Notes: a model not told the origin generated them from the letters alone. A stretch of 64,000 bases of DNA from Larix kaempferi (GCA_027924585.1 BSBM01000307.1:16911501-16975500), one strand, 5' to 3'; positions 21,541 to 33,500 are shown, counted from the stretch's first letter. Made by a program: numbers and translations.

Positions 21541-21930
21541 ACTTCAAGGTGAGGCTTTCCCATTAGCTCGCATTCCAAGTAGCTACAAACATTGCTGGGA
21601 AAATTGTCCATCGCTCCATTTTGGATGAAGGTGCCTCTAGTTCTGTCATGTCGATCGCTTGTTGGAGAGCCATTAGCTCCCCCGAATTGAATTGTTCTCC
21701 TACCATGTTGAAAGCATTCGACGAACGTGGCTTTCAGCCTCATGGGATCCTACAAGATCTCGCAGTTGAGTTGGGAGGAAAGACCATAACCATTAATGTA
21801 GAAGTGGTCTCGGCCCCGATAGATTATAATCTCTTGCTTGGTTGCGATTTGTTTTACGCCATGTTGGCGGTAGCCTATTCAATCTTCCGCATAGTACAAT
21901 TCTCCCATCAAGGATGAATTGTTACTGTCG
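21541..21930 (+). pseudogene. Tat-like aspartic protease
   Basis: About 21621-21917 is open and carries ILDEGASSSVMS at its start, the position of the catalytic Asp. The usual triad is D-S/T-G; here it reads D-E-G. Further down, NLLLGCDLFYAM matches the second conserved block of retropepsins (usually LLGRDWL-like). The domain would cut the polyprotein. A stop in the flank (TAG near 21565) breaks the link to Gag. Confidence 0.7.
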
Positions 21931-22656
21931 ACCAACTAGATTTTTGCACACCAGACACTACTTCTCATCCTGGTGACCATGTTCCTTCCATTGTACAAAC
22001 GTCAAAACAGTATGAGAGTATAGGGGTTGGCCTTTTGAAAGATTCATCTCTCATGAGCATTTTTCCAATCTCGGACCCCCCTAATCATGTTGCCTCGATG
22101 AACATGATCTCCACAGAGATTTCATCTCACTCCGCTGATACTTGGCTTGTACCTGATGAAGCCACAACACACCCGATTGGAAATGCGATGCCTCTTTCAC
22201 TGGCTGAATGTATTTACAAGGATATCCAACTAGCACCGGAGGACCACTTAACTTTGGCCTCCCCATCCTGTTCTCTGCAATGGGCATCATCTTTACCTAA
22301 TCTCTTACTTTAGAATTTTCAATCAGATGAGTCCATCATGGAAGTAATGAATGTTGATGATGGTCCATGGGATGACCTCCACCATAGGTTGTATTTTCTT
22401 CCCCCGTTGGAGTATATAGAGAACAACATCAGCGCCATATTTTCACCAGATATCTACCCGTTCCCCCAGTCTCTCGTACTTACATGTCTTTCCGACACTG
22501 AGGGTAACTTGGCCAACATCGAGCCTACCACCCTGGTAGACATCTCGGTAAAACCTGGTGTAGTGGAACACATTTGCATAGGCCAGAAGTGTTCCCCTGA
22601 AGAAATAGATATGGATACGGCCTTATTCAAGCGACATCAAACCCGTACGTCAAAAG
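21931..22656 (+). pseudogene. Protease to RT linker and RT N-terminus, with a deletion
   Basis: Two open pieces (22035-22313 and 22338-22690) hold acidic, proline-rich sequence typical of the spacer before RT, ending with a DTALFKRHQT-like block. In homologous elements this is followed by an FAW-type block and about 30 more residues before the first RT motif. Here these are missing and the frame changes at about 22650, which I read as a small deletion. Confidence 0.55.
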
Positions 22657-23605
22657 TTGCAACGAGTACACCCCCGGATGACTACAGCGATCAAGGCAGA
22701 GATTGAAAAACTCTTAAAGGCTGGTTTCATTTATCGTATCCCATTGACGGATTGGGTCTCAAACGTGGTCCCTGTGAACAAAAAGCAGGGCACCATTCGA
22801 GTCTGTGTTAATTATCGGGACCTTAACAAGGCTTGTCCAAAGGACAATTACCTGACCCCATTCATCGACCAGATTATCAACAATTGTGCCGGAAGTGTCA
22901 TCTTTTCAATCATGGATGGATTTTCTGGTTACAACTAGATTGAGATCAACGCAGCCGACCAACATAAGACGACTTTCATCTGTCCTTGGGGGATGTTTGC
23001 ATATCGCAAACTCCCATTTGGTCTTAAAAAGGTTGGCGCCACATTCCAGCGGGCCATGTCGTATGCTTTCCACGATATTAAGGACTTTGTGGAACCTTAC
23101 CTGGACGACCTCCCTGCTCATTCAAAGTAGCGTGAGTTCCACATGGATCATCTGATGGCCATTTTACTTAGATGCAGACGATACAATATCCGTCTGAATC
23201 CTCACAAGTGTATCTTTTGCGTTGAATCTGGACGCCTCTTAGGATTTATCGTCTCGAAGGATGGGATCCACATCGATCCCTTAAAGGTGGAGGCTATTGT
23301 CAACCTACCATCTCCAAACGATGTGACAGAACTTCAAAGTCTCCAAGGGAAGGCGACTTCTTTACGGTGTTTTGTTTGCAACTTCACGGAAAATACTAAG
23401 GGGTATATGAGATTGCTTAAGAAGGACGTTCCATTCATTTGGGACGATCAAGTGCAGAAATCCTTTGACAGCATCAAACATTTCATCACGCATGCCCCCG
23501 TAATCCAACCGCTAAATTATTTCCAAGACTATATCTTATATCTCGCTGCCTATGATACCACTATTGCTATGGTTTTGGTACAGGAATATCAAAATTCCTA
23601 GGAAC
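22657..23605 (+). pseudogene. Tat-like reverse transcriptase
   Basis: From 22657 the frame holds RVHPRM, EKLLKAGFI, VPVNKKQGTIRVCVNYRDLN and ACPKDNY, then a TAG at 22936 in the GYNQI motif. It continues with TTFICPWGMFAYRKLPFGL and the active site YLDD at about 23098-23109 (YVDD in most relatives). A second TAG at 23128 (HSK-stop-REF) and a third at 23599 follow. LNPHKCIF, GFIVSKDGI and the connection region with FIWDDQVQKSFDSIK are clear. All three TAG codons sit where relatives have Gln. The polymerase is otherwise well preserved. Confidence 0.9.
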
Positions 23606-23960
23606 ATGTAATATATTATGCAAGTAAGGGTCTCACTGACACTGAAACTAGATATTCACATGTCGAAAAACGCGCTTTCACGGCGGTCATCGCTGTCCAA
23701 AAGTTCCGCCACTATATCTTGCTCCGCACCACCACTGTCATCGCAGACTCGAACCCCATGTACCACGTACTGACACGTCAAGTGCTTGGGGGAAAGTACT
23801 CACGCTGGATTGTGATACTGCAAGAATTCAACCTTCTTTTCGAGAAAGCCAAGTCCAAAAAGTCCCTGGTGTTTGCTGAGCTTATTTGTGACCTTCCCTG
23901 TTCTAATGTAGAAGTTGAGCACAATGACTCTTTTCCAGATGAATCATTGTTTCTCATCGG
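23606..23960 (+). pseudogene. Tat-like RNase H (first, Ty3-type)
   Basis: Open frame after the TAG at 23599: HVIYYASKGLTDTETRYSHVEKRAFTAV-type text matches the Ty3/gypsy RNase H, followed by FRHYIL, VIADSNPMYHVL, SRWIVILQEF and FAELICDLPC. The start of the domain (YLAAYDTTIAMVLVQE, just before 23599) has the catalytic Asp position changed relative to most relatives. It would remove RNA from the hybrid during reverse transcription. Confidence 0.8.
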
Positions 23961-25218
23961 TATGATTGATCTGTGGTATGGACATATTTCATTATATCTT
24001 CAAACCCAATGCTTCAACCCTCAACTATCACGCGACGACCGTTGTATAATACGTCACCATGCAAAGTATTATTTAATCATCAGTGATACTTTGTACCGCC
24101 GTGGCATCGATTCCATTCTTCGATGTTGTCTGACTCATGATGAGGATGAATGCGTTCTGAATGAGTGTCACGCTAGGGTGTGTGGTGGTCACCTCTCTAG
24201 GATGGCTACAGCCCAGAAGATTTTGCGCGCAGGATATTACTGGCCTACTATCTTCAAATATTGTATCGCGGCCGTAAAGAGATGTCCTCCATGTCAACAC
24301 TTCCATACAAAGAAGCGCACACACCCCGCCCCATTACACCCGGTTATTGCCGTGAGCCCCTTCGTAAAATGGGGCATCGATTTTACGCATTGTAAGCCTA
24401 CCTCGGTCGGGGGGCATAGTTACATCATTGTAGCCATGGATTACTTCACAAAGTGGGCCGAGGCAATGCCTACATACCAAAACGACGACAAAACCACCGC
24501 ACTCTTCATGTTCAATCATGTAATAGCACGGTTTGGAGTTCCGCAGGAAATAGTGACCGACCATGATTCTCACTTCCAGAACCATATGGTTGATGAACTG
24601 AGCGATAGATTGAGTTTTCGTCAGGAAAACTCAACACCCTACTACCCGCAATCTAATGGATAGGTCGAGGCCATTAGCAAGGTCTTGAAAAATAATGTCC
24701 AACGGATGGTAGGTACGCATAAGTCCAACTAGCATAACATGCTCTTTTTAGCATTATGGGCCTACTGAAATTTTGTTAAAATCGCCACAGGGTTCACTCC
24801 TTTCCAATTGGTGTATGGATTGGAGGCTTTCCTACCTATAGGGTGCGAAATTCCATCTTTACAACTCGCGGTCGAACTTCTTCCTAACACTATTGCCGAG
24901 GAAGAACATTTCCTGTACTTAGACAAACTCGACTAGTCTCGCCGAGATGCTGCTCTTTCTAATGAAGCACATAAGAAACGCATCAAAGATCAATACGACA
25001 AGTCAGTCGAACCTCGTATCTTCAATGAGGGTGACTTGGTCCTCACATACGACCAGCGACATGACAAACTAGGGGCAGGAAAGTTCGAGTCCATGTGGCA
25101 TGGACCTTACATTGTCAAACGTGTTTTGGAAAAAGGAGCTTACGAGCTTGAAGATTACGACAGAATATCTTTGGGTGAACCCCGTAATGGGATTTACCTG
25201 AAGAGGTACTATGCATAA
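23961..25218 (+). pseudogene. Tat-like integrase
   Basis: The H2C2 zinc-binding domain is visible at about 24165-24300 (HARVCGGHLS, then YYWP, ending CPPCQHF). The catalytic core runs from about 24370: D in WGIDFTH, D in VTDHDSHF (TDNG in most), and E in the VEAISK block at about 24664-24680. A TAG at 24661 falls one codon before the VEA motif, and further stops lie at 24730 (TAG), 24766 (TGA) and 24934 (TAG). The C-terminal GPYIVKRV motif at about 25100 corresponds to the GPY/F module. The frame ends at a TAA at 25216-25218, probably the true end of this pol frame. Confidence 0.88.
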
Positions 25219-25329
25219 CCCTCTCATGTATAGATTTTCATGTATATATTGTACATGGTGTGTTTGTGTGTTTTTGTGTGGTGTGACGCGCTTGTTTTTT
25301 AGTGTCTTTAGATCTTGTTTCTGCTTCTT

Positions 25330-25770
25330 ATACCATGTTCTGTCTGTGTGTGCAAATGGTAATGTGCTACGGATTCGCGGCCGACGCTAGCCGGCATACC
25401 CGTAACCTTGCTTCGGCAGCCTTTGTACTATATTCCCCAACAGGCGAGCTCATCAACTCAGGAGGAAGTTGCCTTGGATTCACATCCAACAATGCCGCAG
25501 AATACCTGGCAGTTGTTGGAACCTTAACCAATTCGATTTCCTTGGGTATGGACCACATTGTTATCCACATGGATTCTCAACTGGTGGTTTCCCATCTTAA
25601 TCAGGTTTACGCTATCCGTGATCCTACCTTACTCCGTCTCTTTAGACGAGTTCGTCTCCTGGAAAGGTCATTTGAATCCGTTCAATACCTTCACATTCCA
25701 TGAGAGTTAAACACAGTTGCTGACTCGATGGCCAACTTCATTCTAGATTGGTACATCGCACACAAATGAT
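25330..25770 (+). pseudogene. Second, archaeal-type RNase H downstream of integrase
   Basis: The open frame 25302-25703 holds an RNase HI-like domain of the plant-type family: ADASRHTRNLASAAFVLYSPTG (catalytic Asp; usually DGAS), SNNAAEYLAV (catalytic Glu), HIVIHMDSQLVV (catalytic Asp) and, after a TGA at 25701 in the usual PRE position, ELNTVADSMAN with the last Asp. All four acidic positions are visible. It lies about 110 bases past the integrase stop; the gap contains a TTTTTTAG that could serve as a splice acceptor. In Ogre and Retand, as I remember, this domain lies before the integrase, so the position here is notable. Confidence 0.82.
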
Positions 25771-26053
25771 ACTCATAACATGTAAAAGCATTCACAACAT
25801 GTAAATAATGCATCGTATAAAAAGCAAAGCATATAAACAAGATCACATCATTGTTTTTCTAAAAACACATAATGTATAAATCACCGGACTGTCTATATAT
25901 ATAAATATAATATTAAAAAGGTAGTGCTGATACAAAATTCTAAAGCATGATAGCTTTCAGTAAGTCCCTACAAAATCTGAAGCTCCATAGCTTTCAGTAG
26001 TACAAAACTGAGGCCTCTAAGCTCTCAGTACACACACAATGACAATATGTGGC
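25771..26053 (+). other. Spacer between second RNase H and antisense ORF
   Basis: AT-rich, with repeats of a short word AGCTTTCAGTA (about 25950-26030). No gene seen. Confidence 0.5.
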
Positions 26054-27700
26054 CTATCGCTTGGCCCGTATAACCCTAGGTGGTCTAACAGCCCTAGCCG
26101 GCTGAGTCTGGAAACAGTCCATTGCTCTCGCAACCTTGCGAAGCAGTGCGTTTAAGCGCGCAGTCGCTCCAACCGTGTGCACTTGCATAGGCCGCAACAC
26201 CTCATTCACCGTCGACTTAGGAACAGCCAGTTTCAACCCACTTAGGTTGGCATAGACTCTGTCCATCTCTGTGATGGAAGCATTCACAGCTGGATCCACC
26301 ATCGCTCCCTCTCCTCTCTCTCTCCTAGCTAGAAGAGAGGTCCCCACTGGTTGTATAGGCCCCACATCTGCACACACATGTTGTTCACCTGTCATCACTG
26401 TATCAAAAAAATCATAAATGCATAAAACTTAAAAAGTTTGAGGGTCATTTGTTCTTACCTAGGTCTCCCCACGCTGCTCCCTTGGGAAGCGGCAAGTCTG
26501 GATCATCTGTGAAGTCAGTGCCACTATATGGAAAGTCCTCCACCATCAGTATCTGGCCGCTAGCCAAGTGAAGAACTCAGGAGGGAATCCGATGATAGGA
26601 CCCCCACCATGCCTAGCCATCACATCGTTCCACCTGGCCATGTGTGGATCTATTAGGTCCCTATCCTTTAGTGGTACCTAAGGACGTAAATGGGGAACCC
26701 ATTACATCAAGAACGAGATCATGATAGAACCATAGCCGAACTGCTTGAGCTCTCCCCACTGACACTTTGTCAGCTGAGCTCGTACATTTGCGAGGACCCC
26801 CTCATACTAGTTGAAGATCTTTGGAGACAAATAGTCCTCCGCATAAAGCATCTATGCTCTGGTGGCTAGGTGAGGAGCCTGAATCCCCACCATCCTCATA
26901 ATGGTGAATAAAATGGCCCACAATGGGTGCTCCCATACATCTTTAATGCAAATATTCCCGCTAGATGCACAGGCGTTGGGACCACAATGTTTTCGGATAA
27001 AATCTTCGATGGTTTGATCACTCCCGCGTGATCCAGTGAATGTCACATTGTCCCCCCTTCGAGACAAACCAGTCAGGAAATAGATGTCCTTGACATCTAT
27101 GTGAAGCTCATGCTCACTGACCATGAAGTACTGTTGGGACACATCCCAACATTGGACCATGTGGATCAGTAGTGGAAGTTGGGATCTCATCCCTTGAATG
27201 CAGAAGAACTTGAGAAGCCCACAGTTTCTCAATGCTTCCACACAATTTGGATCATTGGCAGCTTGTTCATCATCTAATTCGTGTTCCCTTTCCCGCCATT
27301 CCAAAACCATTTTGGATGCTTGGAACCTGTCAACAGGAAGTTTTTAACAATGTTAGGACTTGCTTCACCCACTGAAAGTCCCTCTTTTGAGTTTTGTTTG
27401 AGTTTGGGGATGGACGTCACCGTCGTCGCAGTCCATCTATACTCCATTGGAAACGTCTTGGTCTTGTCGCAGTTCCCAAAAGGGCCAACTACGACGAGCC
27501 AAGGGCGCAATGGTCCTTCCCAAATCAAGCCAAAACCCAAAAAAATGACTGAAAGTCAAAATTGTAAACCACTACAATTTTGCTAGCTGAAGTTTAGGGT
27601 TACCTGTTCCTGACGGCAGGTGAAATGGCTGATCATCACTCCCGGAATCGACAAGTGAAGATCTGGAAGCAAATGGCACTATTCCTCCCAAATTTGGCAA
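26054..27700 (-). pseudogene. Antisense spliced ORF in the Tat 3' region, plant-mobile-domain-like
   Basis: The minus strand encodes a protein opposite in sense to pol. The main exon (27326 to 26459) holds LLIHMVQCWD, ELHIDVKDIYFLTGLSRRG, FIRKHCGP, WARWND-like and PIIGFPPEFF. The WD...HIDVKDIYFLTGL pattern resembles the plant mobile domain. In-frame stops at 26852 (TAG), 26807 (TAG), 26702 (TAA) and 26678 (TAG) all fit former Gln codons; one frameshift lies near 26555. A canonical GT-AG intron of 61 bases (26398-26458) joins to a last exon ending at 26054, rich in Arg and Ala. An earlier intron, about 27327-27603, is likely but its 5' exon frame is unclear. Antisense ORFs in this position are known in Tat-lineage elements such as Grande. 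Confidence 0.65.
26398..26458 (-). other. Predicted 61-bp intron in the antisense ORF
   Basis: Minus-strand CTAG then GTAAGAAC (donor) and TTTTTTGATACAG (acceptor). Joining the exons keeps the frame: GDL before and VMTGEQ after. Without removal the donor side reads a TAG. Confidence 0.6.
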
Positions 27701-29639
27701 AAAGAACAATGGCGACTATATTTGGTTTTTATTTCTATTTATAAAACAAATGGAATATTCTCTTTTCAAATATTTGATGCCGTTATGCTATTTGCTATAG
27801 TTTGGATCAGTTTTATTGTATTTGAATGTTCGGTTGACTATTTGACCTAGTTTTCGAGTGTGCAGGAGTTGTGAAGTGCCTTTCTATGCCATTTTCATAT
27901 TGGAATGGTCATCTCAGGTATGAACATCCCTTGTAAGTGTTTGTCGTTTACCCATTTTTTCATAGATTGCAATTAATGAGATTACTCTTTGTTCTTGCTC
28001 GTGCTCTTGAAACTATGAGAATACGTCACCGAGTTACGATTTATCACTTTTCTAGGCTCGTTAAACTCCTACAGAAAAGGAACCCCCCGGAGTCTACCTT
28101 TAAGCTCTTTTCAGGCTCTTGAAATACGAAAAGATCACCAAGCGAACTTGTCACGTTCACGCTTGTAAAAGTATTTGAATGGTCATCTTCCTGGTGATAG
28201 TTTACCCCTTTTTCGGACCAGGGGGCACTAGTTACGAAAAAGGTATACTCCATCCAATCATGACTGGAAGAGTCCTCTCCCGCATTGTTTTACCCTTTTT
28301 GGCGCGATGAGTCTAACTTTACGAAAAAGGACCGTTGGAGTCTTCTTTAGTTCTTTTCAGACTGTCTAAACATGAAATGACAACCGAGTTTGCCTTCTAT
28401 GGACTCGTTAAACTCTTACATTGAAGGGACCACCATGGGACGAACCCCCTCCTATCCCAGGTTCAAAAAATATTTGGGATTGGAATCATGTATGAGATGA
28501 GCTATACCGAGCATCTGGTTACCCTCATCAAGCTCGTAAAAAACACATGAGGCACTCATTGTTCATGATGGGGAAAAATGAAAGTTTTTGTGTTACATAC
28601 CTTGTTAGTGAATGTACATAGTCGTTCTTGAACATGGCACTCATTTGCATTTGCATACGACACTTGGGTCATCTGTTTGTCCTTGAGTTCCACTCACTTC
28701 CTGAGTCTTGTTACTCCTTTGAGTCATTCAAAGAAAGCTTCCATAATCAGTCGCATTAGGAATTGGTGTCATACTCATCATGCCAATACTTCCAAGTCAT
28801 TCCATGCCCATGTTCAAGAATATGTCCATCATTTATCATCTGCAGTTAGTACACCCGCCACCATGTCGGTCTACTATGATTTAGTCTTGCATGTTACTGT
28901 ACCATCTGATCTACTCTACACAATTATTGTCATGTTTCGTGTCGATTGATGGGGGACTCATCATGGCCCTCCTTCGACGGATTTATCCTTGTCGACTTCA
29001 ACGCATCATATGAGGATTGAATCTAGAAACCAATCAAGTACCTTGGCCCTGCATGCCTCAATGGTAGGTTACCTCGCTTTCAACATGAGTTTACATCATT
29101 GATTCTTGATTGAAATATTTCATCTTGCATTCGACTTCAACTCATCTATTCACGCTTGATGATATGTACTATGATACCTTGGGAATCATTGACATCAATG
29201 GTGATCTCCCTCATGCTTGTTAACAATTTACATCAATGACCGGTAATCAAGTGGTTTCTACCATGTTTGACGTCAAGACATTTGTAATCACATGGATATA
29301 TTCATATCATTGCGGGTTTAGCTTGAAGACCCTGGGGAGTCATGTTTTACCCAGGTTGCGATGGATTTTGAGTTATATTACATGGATCCACATTTGTATT
29401 GGTCATGGCTGTGTTATCATCTCATCATGGATCTACGCTTGTGTCTAGTAGCCATGATTGTTTTCAGTCGGTCATTACTACCATGGATCTACGTTGTATT
29501 GGTCAACAGCCATGTTGTACTTCATATGAGATTATCAATTCAGAGTCATTGTACTACAACAGTGTCCTTCGTCGGACAAGTCTATTTCCATTTCTTCTAT
29601 CAAAGCACTTCACCTGTATATTTTCAACAGCTTCATGCT
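27701..29639 (+). other. Tat 3' UTR
   Basis: No coding sequence that I can support. The block 28040-28340 shares words with the gag-only element's 3' UTR in opposite orientation. From about 28640 to 29640 the sequence is rich in TCATTC, CATCATG and similar words with loose repetition, without a clear period. Small ORFs such as 29236-29448 and 29361-29702 look like chance. Confidence 0.5.
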
Positions 29640-29652
29640 TTGGGGGGCATTC
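29640..29652 (+). other. Polypurine tract of the Tat-like element
   Basis: TTGGGGGGCATTC immediately before the TG of the LTR; close match to the tract of the nested gag-only element. Confidence 0.8.
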
Positions 29653-30560
29653 TGTTACACCTAAAATCTACCCATCATGAGATTCAGTGTATACACCCAT
29701 GAATATATCTTGTCTGAGTGATTAACCTGGGAGGATTTGTACCCAGTTGTACCAGGTTTTGAGAGGTCGTGGCAGGTTGCACTCATGCAACATGCGACGT
29801 CGCAGCTTGCTTCATTGTAGGGTGCGACGAAGTCAGTTAATAGGAAAAAATAGCTTCTTCGAGGTTCTTCTATAAACTTGCTGACTTGGGGGCCTATCCT
29901 TGACCTCTAGGGGAGTTGGTACTCGATTCCTAACACCTTGGGAAGATACCCTATCTCTCTCCTATCATATCTCAACCTATCCTATCCATACCCTATCCAC
30001 TTAGTCCTATATAAGAGAAGCTCTACCCCTCTCCAAAAAGGGAGGAAGTCTATGGTGTCTACATGCTAGTGAAATCACTTTTGAGAGATCACTACTCATC
30101 CTTGAGAGACTCAAGCTTCCTTAGGAGGAATGGAAAATGGCTTTGTTGGAGAAGGGCTGCAGCGTTAAGCCTTGGTTGTAGTTCTATATCTCTACCATGT
30201 ATTTCCCTATTTTTTACATTAATACAAATGCTTTCCACCAATATTGTTCATGCGTGTAATGATATTGAGTAGTTTACCTGCTTAACTGTTCACTTAGATA
30301 TCTTATTGTATAGATGCCCTTTACTTGTTTCTCTTGTTTCTTGTCTTGACAGGTCTTACATCTTGGATCTGACAACCGTAAGATGTGGAGCAGCATACAG
30401 GAGAAAGGATAGCGAAGTGAAAGGTAATACATATAGTACTTGATCCTTAAGTAGATCTAGGAAATGCAATCGTAGCCTGTCTTATTTGTTCTAGACTCAC
30501 ATTGAGCTAGGGAGATCCGGCTCGCGTCCGCTCGAGTGGATTGTTCGATAAACAGGGGGA
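29653..30560 (+). repeat. 3' LTR of the Tat-like element (right border inferred)
   Basis: It starts TGTTACACC after the polypurine tract. A TATA box at 30008-30015 (TATATAAG) and a following TTACATTAATACAAATG region fit U3-R-U5 structure. The right end is set by where LINE coding similarity begins; the exact CA and TSD were not found. The LTR would be about 0.9 kb. Confidence 0.65.
30008..30015 (+). promoter_or_regulatory. TATA box of the Tat 3' LTR
   Basis: TATATAAG, 355 bases into the LTR, with GAGAAGCTCTACCCCTCTCC about 8-28 bases downstream as a likely start region. Confidence 0.55.
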
Positions 30561-33500
30561 CACTATCAATGCCACACTTTATTCCATTTCTGATCTTTGA
30601 GAGGTCCTGGAAGGTTGGATAGCAGGAGATTGTAGCCATCCTTCACTCTGTAGAATTCTTTTTCTCCCCAACCTCTATCATATTTCTCTTTGTTATTCAG
30701 GGGGGACTTCCCATTAAGAAAAAAGTAGAGATATTGCAGCTTGTCACGCAGATCAGAAGGAGGATAAAGATGAATCCAACCAAACCAATTCCCATTGTTG
30801 TCCTAGGAGGATAATTCATGGAGTTTAACAATGTTCTTATCCTTAAGCCATTTCTGTAACCCATTGAAAGACTCATTGGCTTTCAGGGGAGGGGCACCCA
30901 AAATCCTGTCTTCCCAGATGTCGATTCTTTTCCCACTTCAAGGGATCGAGTATAAGTTTTCTCTTATTAACTGAACCAAGGATTTTCATAAAATACAAAC
31001 CTTGGTTCCATCCCTAGAAAAATTATTTTCCATGCTCCTTATCCTTCTCTTTCTTAAGTATTTTTTGACAGCAATTTCCTTCCACCAGTCATTTTTCCCC
31101 GTGACTAGCCTCCATAGTATTTTAGCACCCATGGCAATGTTATTCAGTCTGGGTTCCATTATGGCTAGCACTCGTTTATTTTTCTCAGCTCGAACGGTTT
31201 CCTACTTTATCAGATGGAATTTATTCCCTTCATTTAGCCTTCCCTGCCATAAGAATTTCCCGATTTCTTTGTTGATCTCACCCATAATGCCCACAGGGAC
31301 TAGAACAATGGAACAACGATATATGGGAATGGAATTGAGCACTGAATTGATGAGAACTATTCTTGCTGTCACATTCAACCATTTTGATCCCCATGAATGG
31401 ATCTTATTTTTTATTTTGATGACAGTGTCTCGCCATCCTTCAGTCCTTCCCTATAGGGATATAGGTATGCCAAAATACTTGAAGGAGGTCCATTTCCCAG
31501 CCACTTTGAAACCAAGAGTTTTGGAGAGAATCAAATTTATATTGTTGGAGCAATTCCAAGTATAGATACAAATTTTTATTTTATTGATTCCCCCCCCTGA
31601 TATTTTTAAGAAATATGTAAGGGTGTTGGAGAAAAGATTCGCGGTTTCAATGGTGTCCTTCCCCAAAAGAATGGTGTCGTTGACAAACTGAGCATGATTA
31701 ACTGGCTTAGATCCTCTAACAATGTCATCCTAGGTAGCTCACCAGAGTTGACAAATATTTTAAGTTTCCTACTGAGAGCTTCTGCAGTGATGATGTAGAG
31801 TGGGGGGCAAAGAGGGAACCCCTTTCATAGGCCTCTAAACGCCTTGAAAAACCTCGTGGGTCTTCCATTGCAGAGAGGCGAGATCCAAGTTTCACCAATG
31901 CAGGCTTTAATCCAGTTTATAAAGGAGGAAGAGAATCCTAGAGCTTGTAAAATTTGGAAGAGGAACCGGTGCCTTAACTTATCAAAAGCATTATCCAAAT
32001 CCAGCTTGATAGCCATTCCTTTTTGTTTCTTTTTGAAACTAGAGTGGATGGCCTCCTGCAAAACTATAATGTTGTCCATGATTTGCCTTCCCGCCACAAA
32101 TCCTCCTTGATTTCCCGAGATGATATTTGGGATGATCTTCTTTATCCTTCCTGAAATAATTTTAGTTAGAACTTTGTAAGAAGCATTACACAGAGAGATA
32201 GGATGATACCTGTCGAGAGAGGTGGGTTTCCTGTCTTTGGGGATGAGAGCGATGAAAGATGAATTAGTTGCTCCTCTAAGCCTATTGATGGAACAATTCA
32301 ACATTATGTAGAGATCTCTCTTAATGATAAACTAGAAACGACGAAACTAATTGGGAACCCATCCGGGCCTGGGGCTTTGTCCGGATGCAAGGACCATATA
32401 GCTTCTTTGACTTCTTCTTCCGTGATTCTTTTAATCAGTATTTCGTTTGAGTTTTCATTGACCAACTTTGGTATTCCCGAGCAGAAAGAATAAGAAATCG
32501 ACTCCATCATATCTTGATCTTCTTTGTACAAGGCTTGAAAGTAGGAGAAAATTGCATGGTGAATATGAGGTCCTGAGGAGATGACTCCTTATTTTAGTGT
32601 CTAACTCTAAGATGGTATTCTTCTTGGTTCTTTCCTTGTGCTGATTGTGGAAGTATTTAGTATTCCGATCTCCAGCCTTAATAAAGAGGCATCTGGATAT
32701 TATCCTCCATTCCTACTAATCGTTTCTCTCTAACTGAAGGAATTTCTCCTGAAGCTCTTGTTCTCTTTTAATATGGAGATCTGTTATTTCCCCTGTCTCC
32801 ATTCTATCTTGTAGATCCTTGAGATTTTGTTGTGAATCAATCTTCAAAAGCAATGTCGAAGGCTTATTTTTGGCCCAAATTTTTAGAGTGGACTTGATAG
32901 CCCGCAATTTAGATTCCCAAATGAAACCCGTGGATCCATTAATGAAGACGTTCCATTCTTCTTAGAACAGAACATAAAACTCTTCCTCCATAGTCCAGGT
33001 GGAGAGGAATTTTAAGGGGAGGGGCCCAATATTAAAGAGGAGCAGGAATTCTAAAAGAATGGGTTTGTGATCCGAGACTACAGAAGGAATAATTATGGAT
33101 GTGGGAATGAGGGGAGATAGAAGGAGAGAACTATTGATAAAAAATATATCAAGTCTAGCGACTATGTGCCCAGGCCCAATTCTCCTATTGTTCCAAGTAA
33201 ACATACCTTTTCTTGGTATAATATCTGTAAGGTCCCATGAGGCCATCAGTTCTTCAAGATGTTCCCCAAAGGGTTCTCTTACCTTTGAACCCCCATCCCT
33301 TTCCACCCCAGATAACGTGGTATTGAAGTCTCCAGCTACCATAGAATTAAGGTGGAGATTCTGCTTTCCAGGATCCTCGAAGGAGAGCCAAAAATCCTGC
33401 TTCTTGTTATAGAGAGTAAGGCCATATACGTTAAGGATTCTAGTCTGATTATTATCCTCCTTGTGTTCCAACTCAGTCAAAATCCAGTTTTGGTGTTTCC

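Larger units (their letters stand above)
1..30560 (+). mobile_element. Ty3/gypsy element, Tat-like, split by nested insertions; 5' LTR outside window
   Basis: The domain order is Gag, CCHC knuckle, aspartic protease, reverse transcriptase, RNase H, H2C2 and DDE integrase, then a second RNase HI-type domain. A second (archaeal-type) RNase H is a mark of the plant Tat lineage. The 3' LTR begins at 29653 straight after a polypurine tract. The 3' end of the LTR is not proven; I place it where LINE homology begins, near 30560. No copy of this LTR was recognised at the left edge, so the 5' LTR and 5' TSD should be upstream. All reading frames carry stops or frameshifts, so the copy is dead. Removing 3407-19767 and one GTTAT restores continuity of its gag region. 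Confidence 0.85.

Noticed and set aside
22936-24936. Amber codon reassignment or readthrough explaining the many TAG codons
   Set aside because: Frameshifts, TAA and TGA stops and a deletion also occur; methylation-driven CAG decay is simpler and fits the context.
31002-31565. Plus-strand 187-codon ORF
   Set aside because: Antisense of the LINE ORF2, whose minus-strand text has clear RT features.
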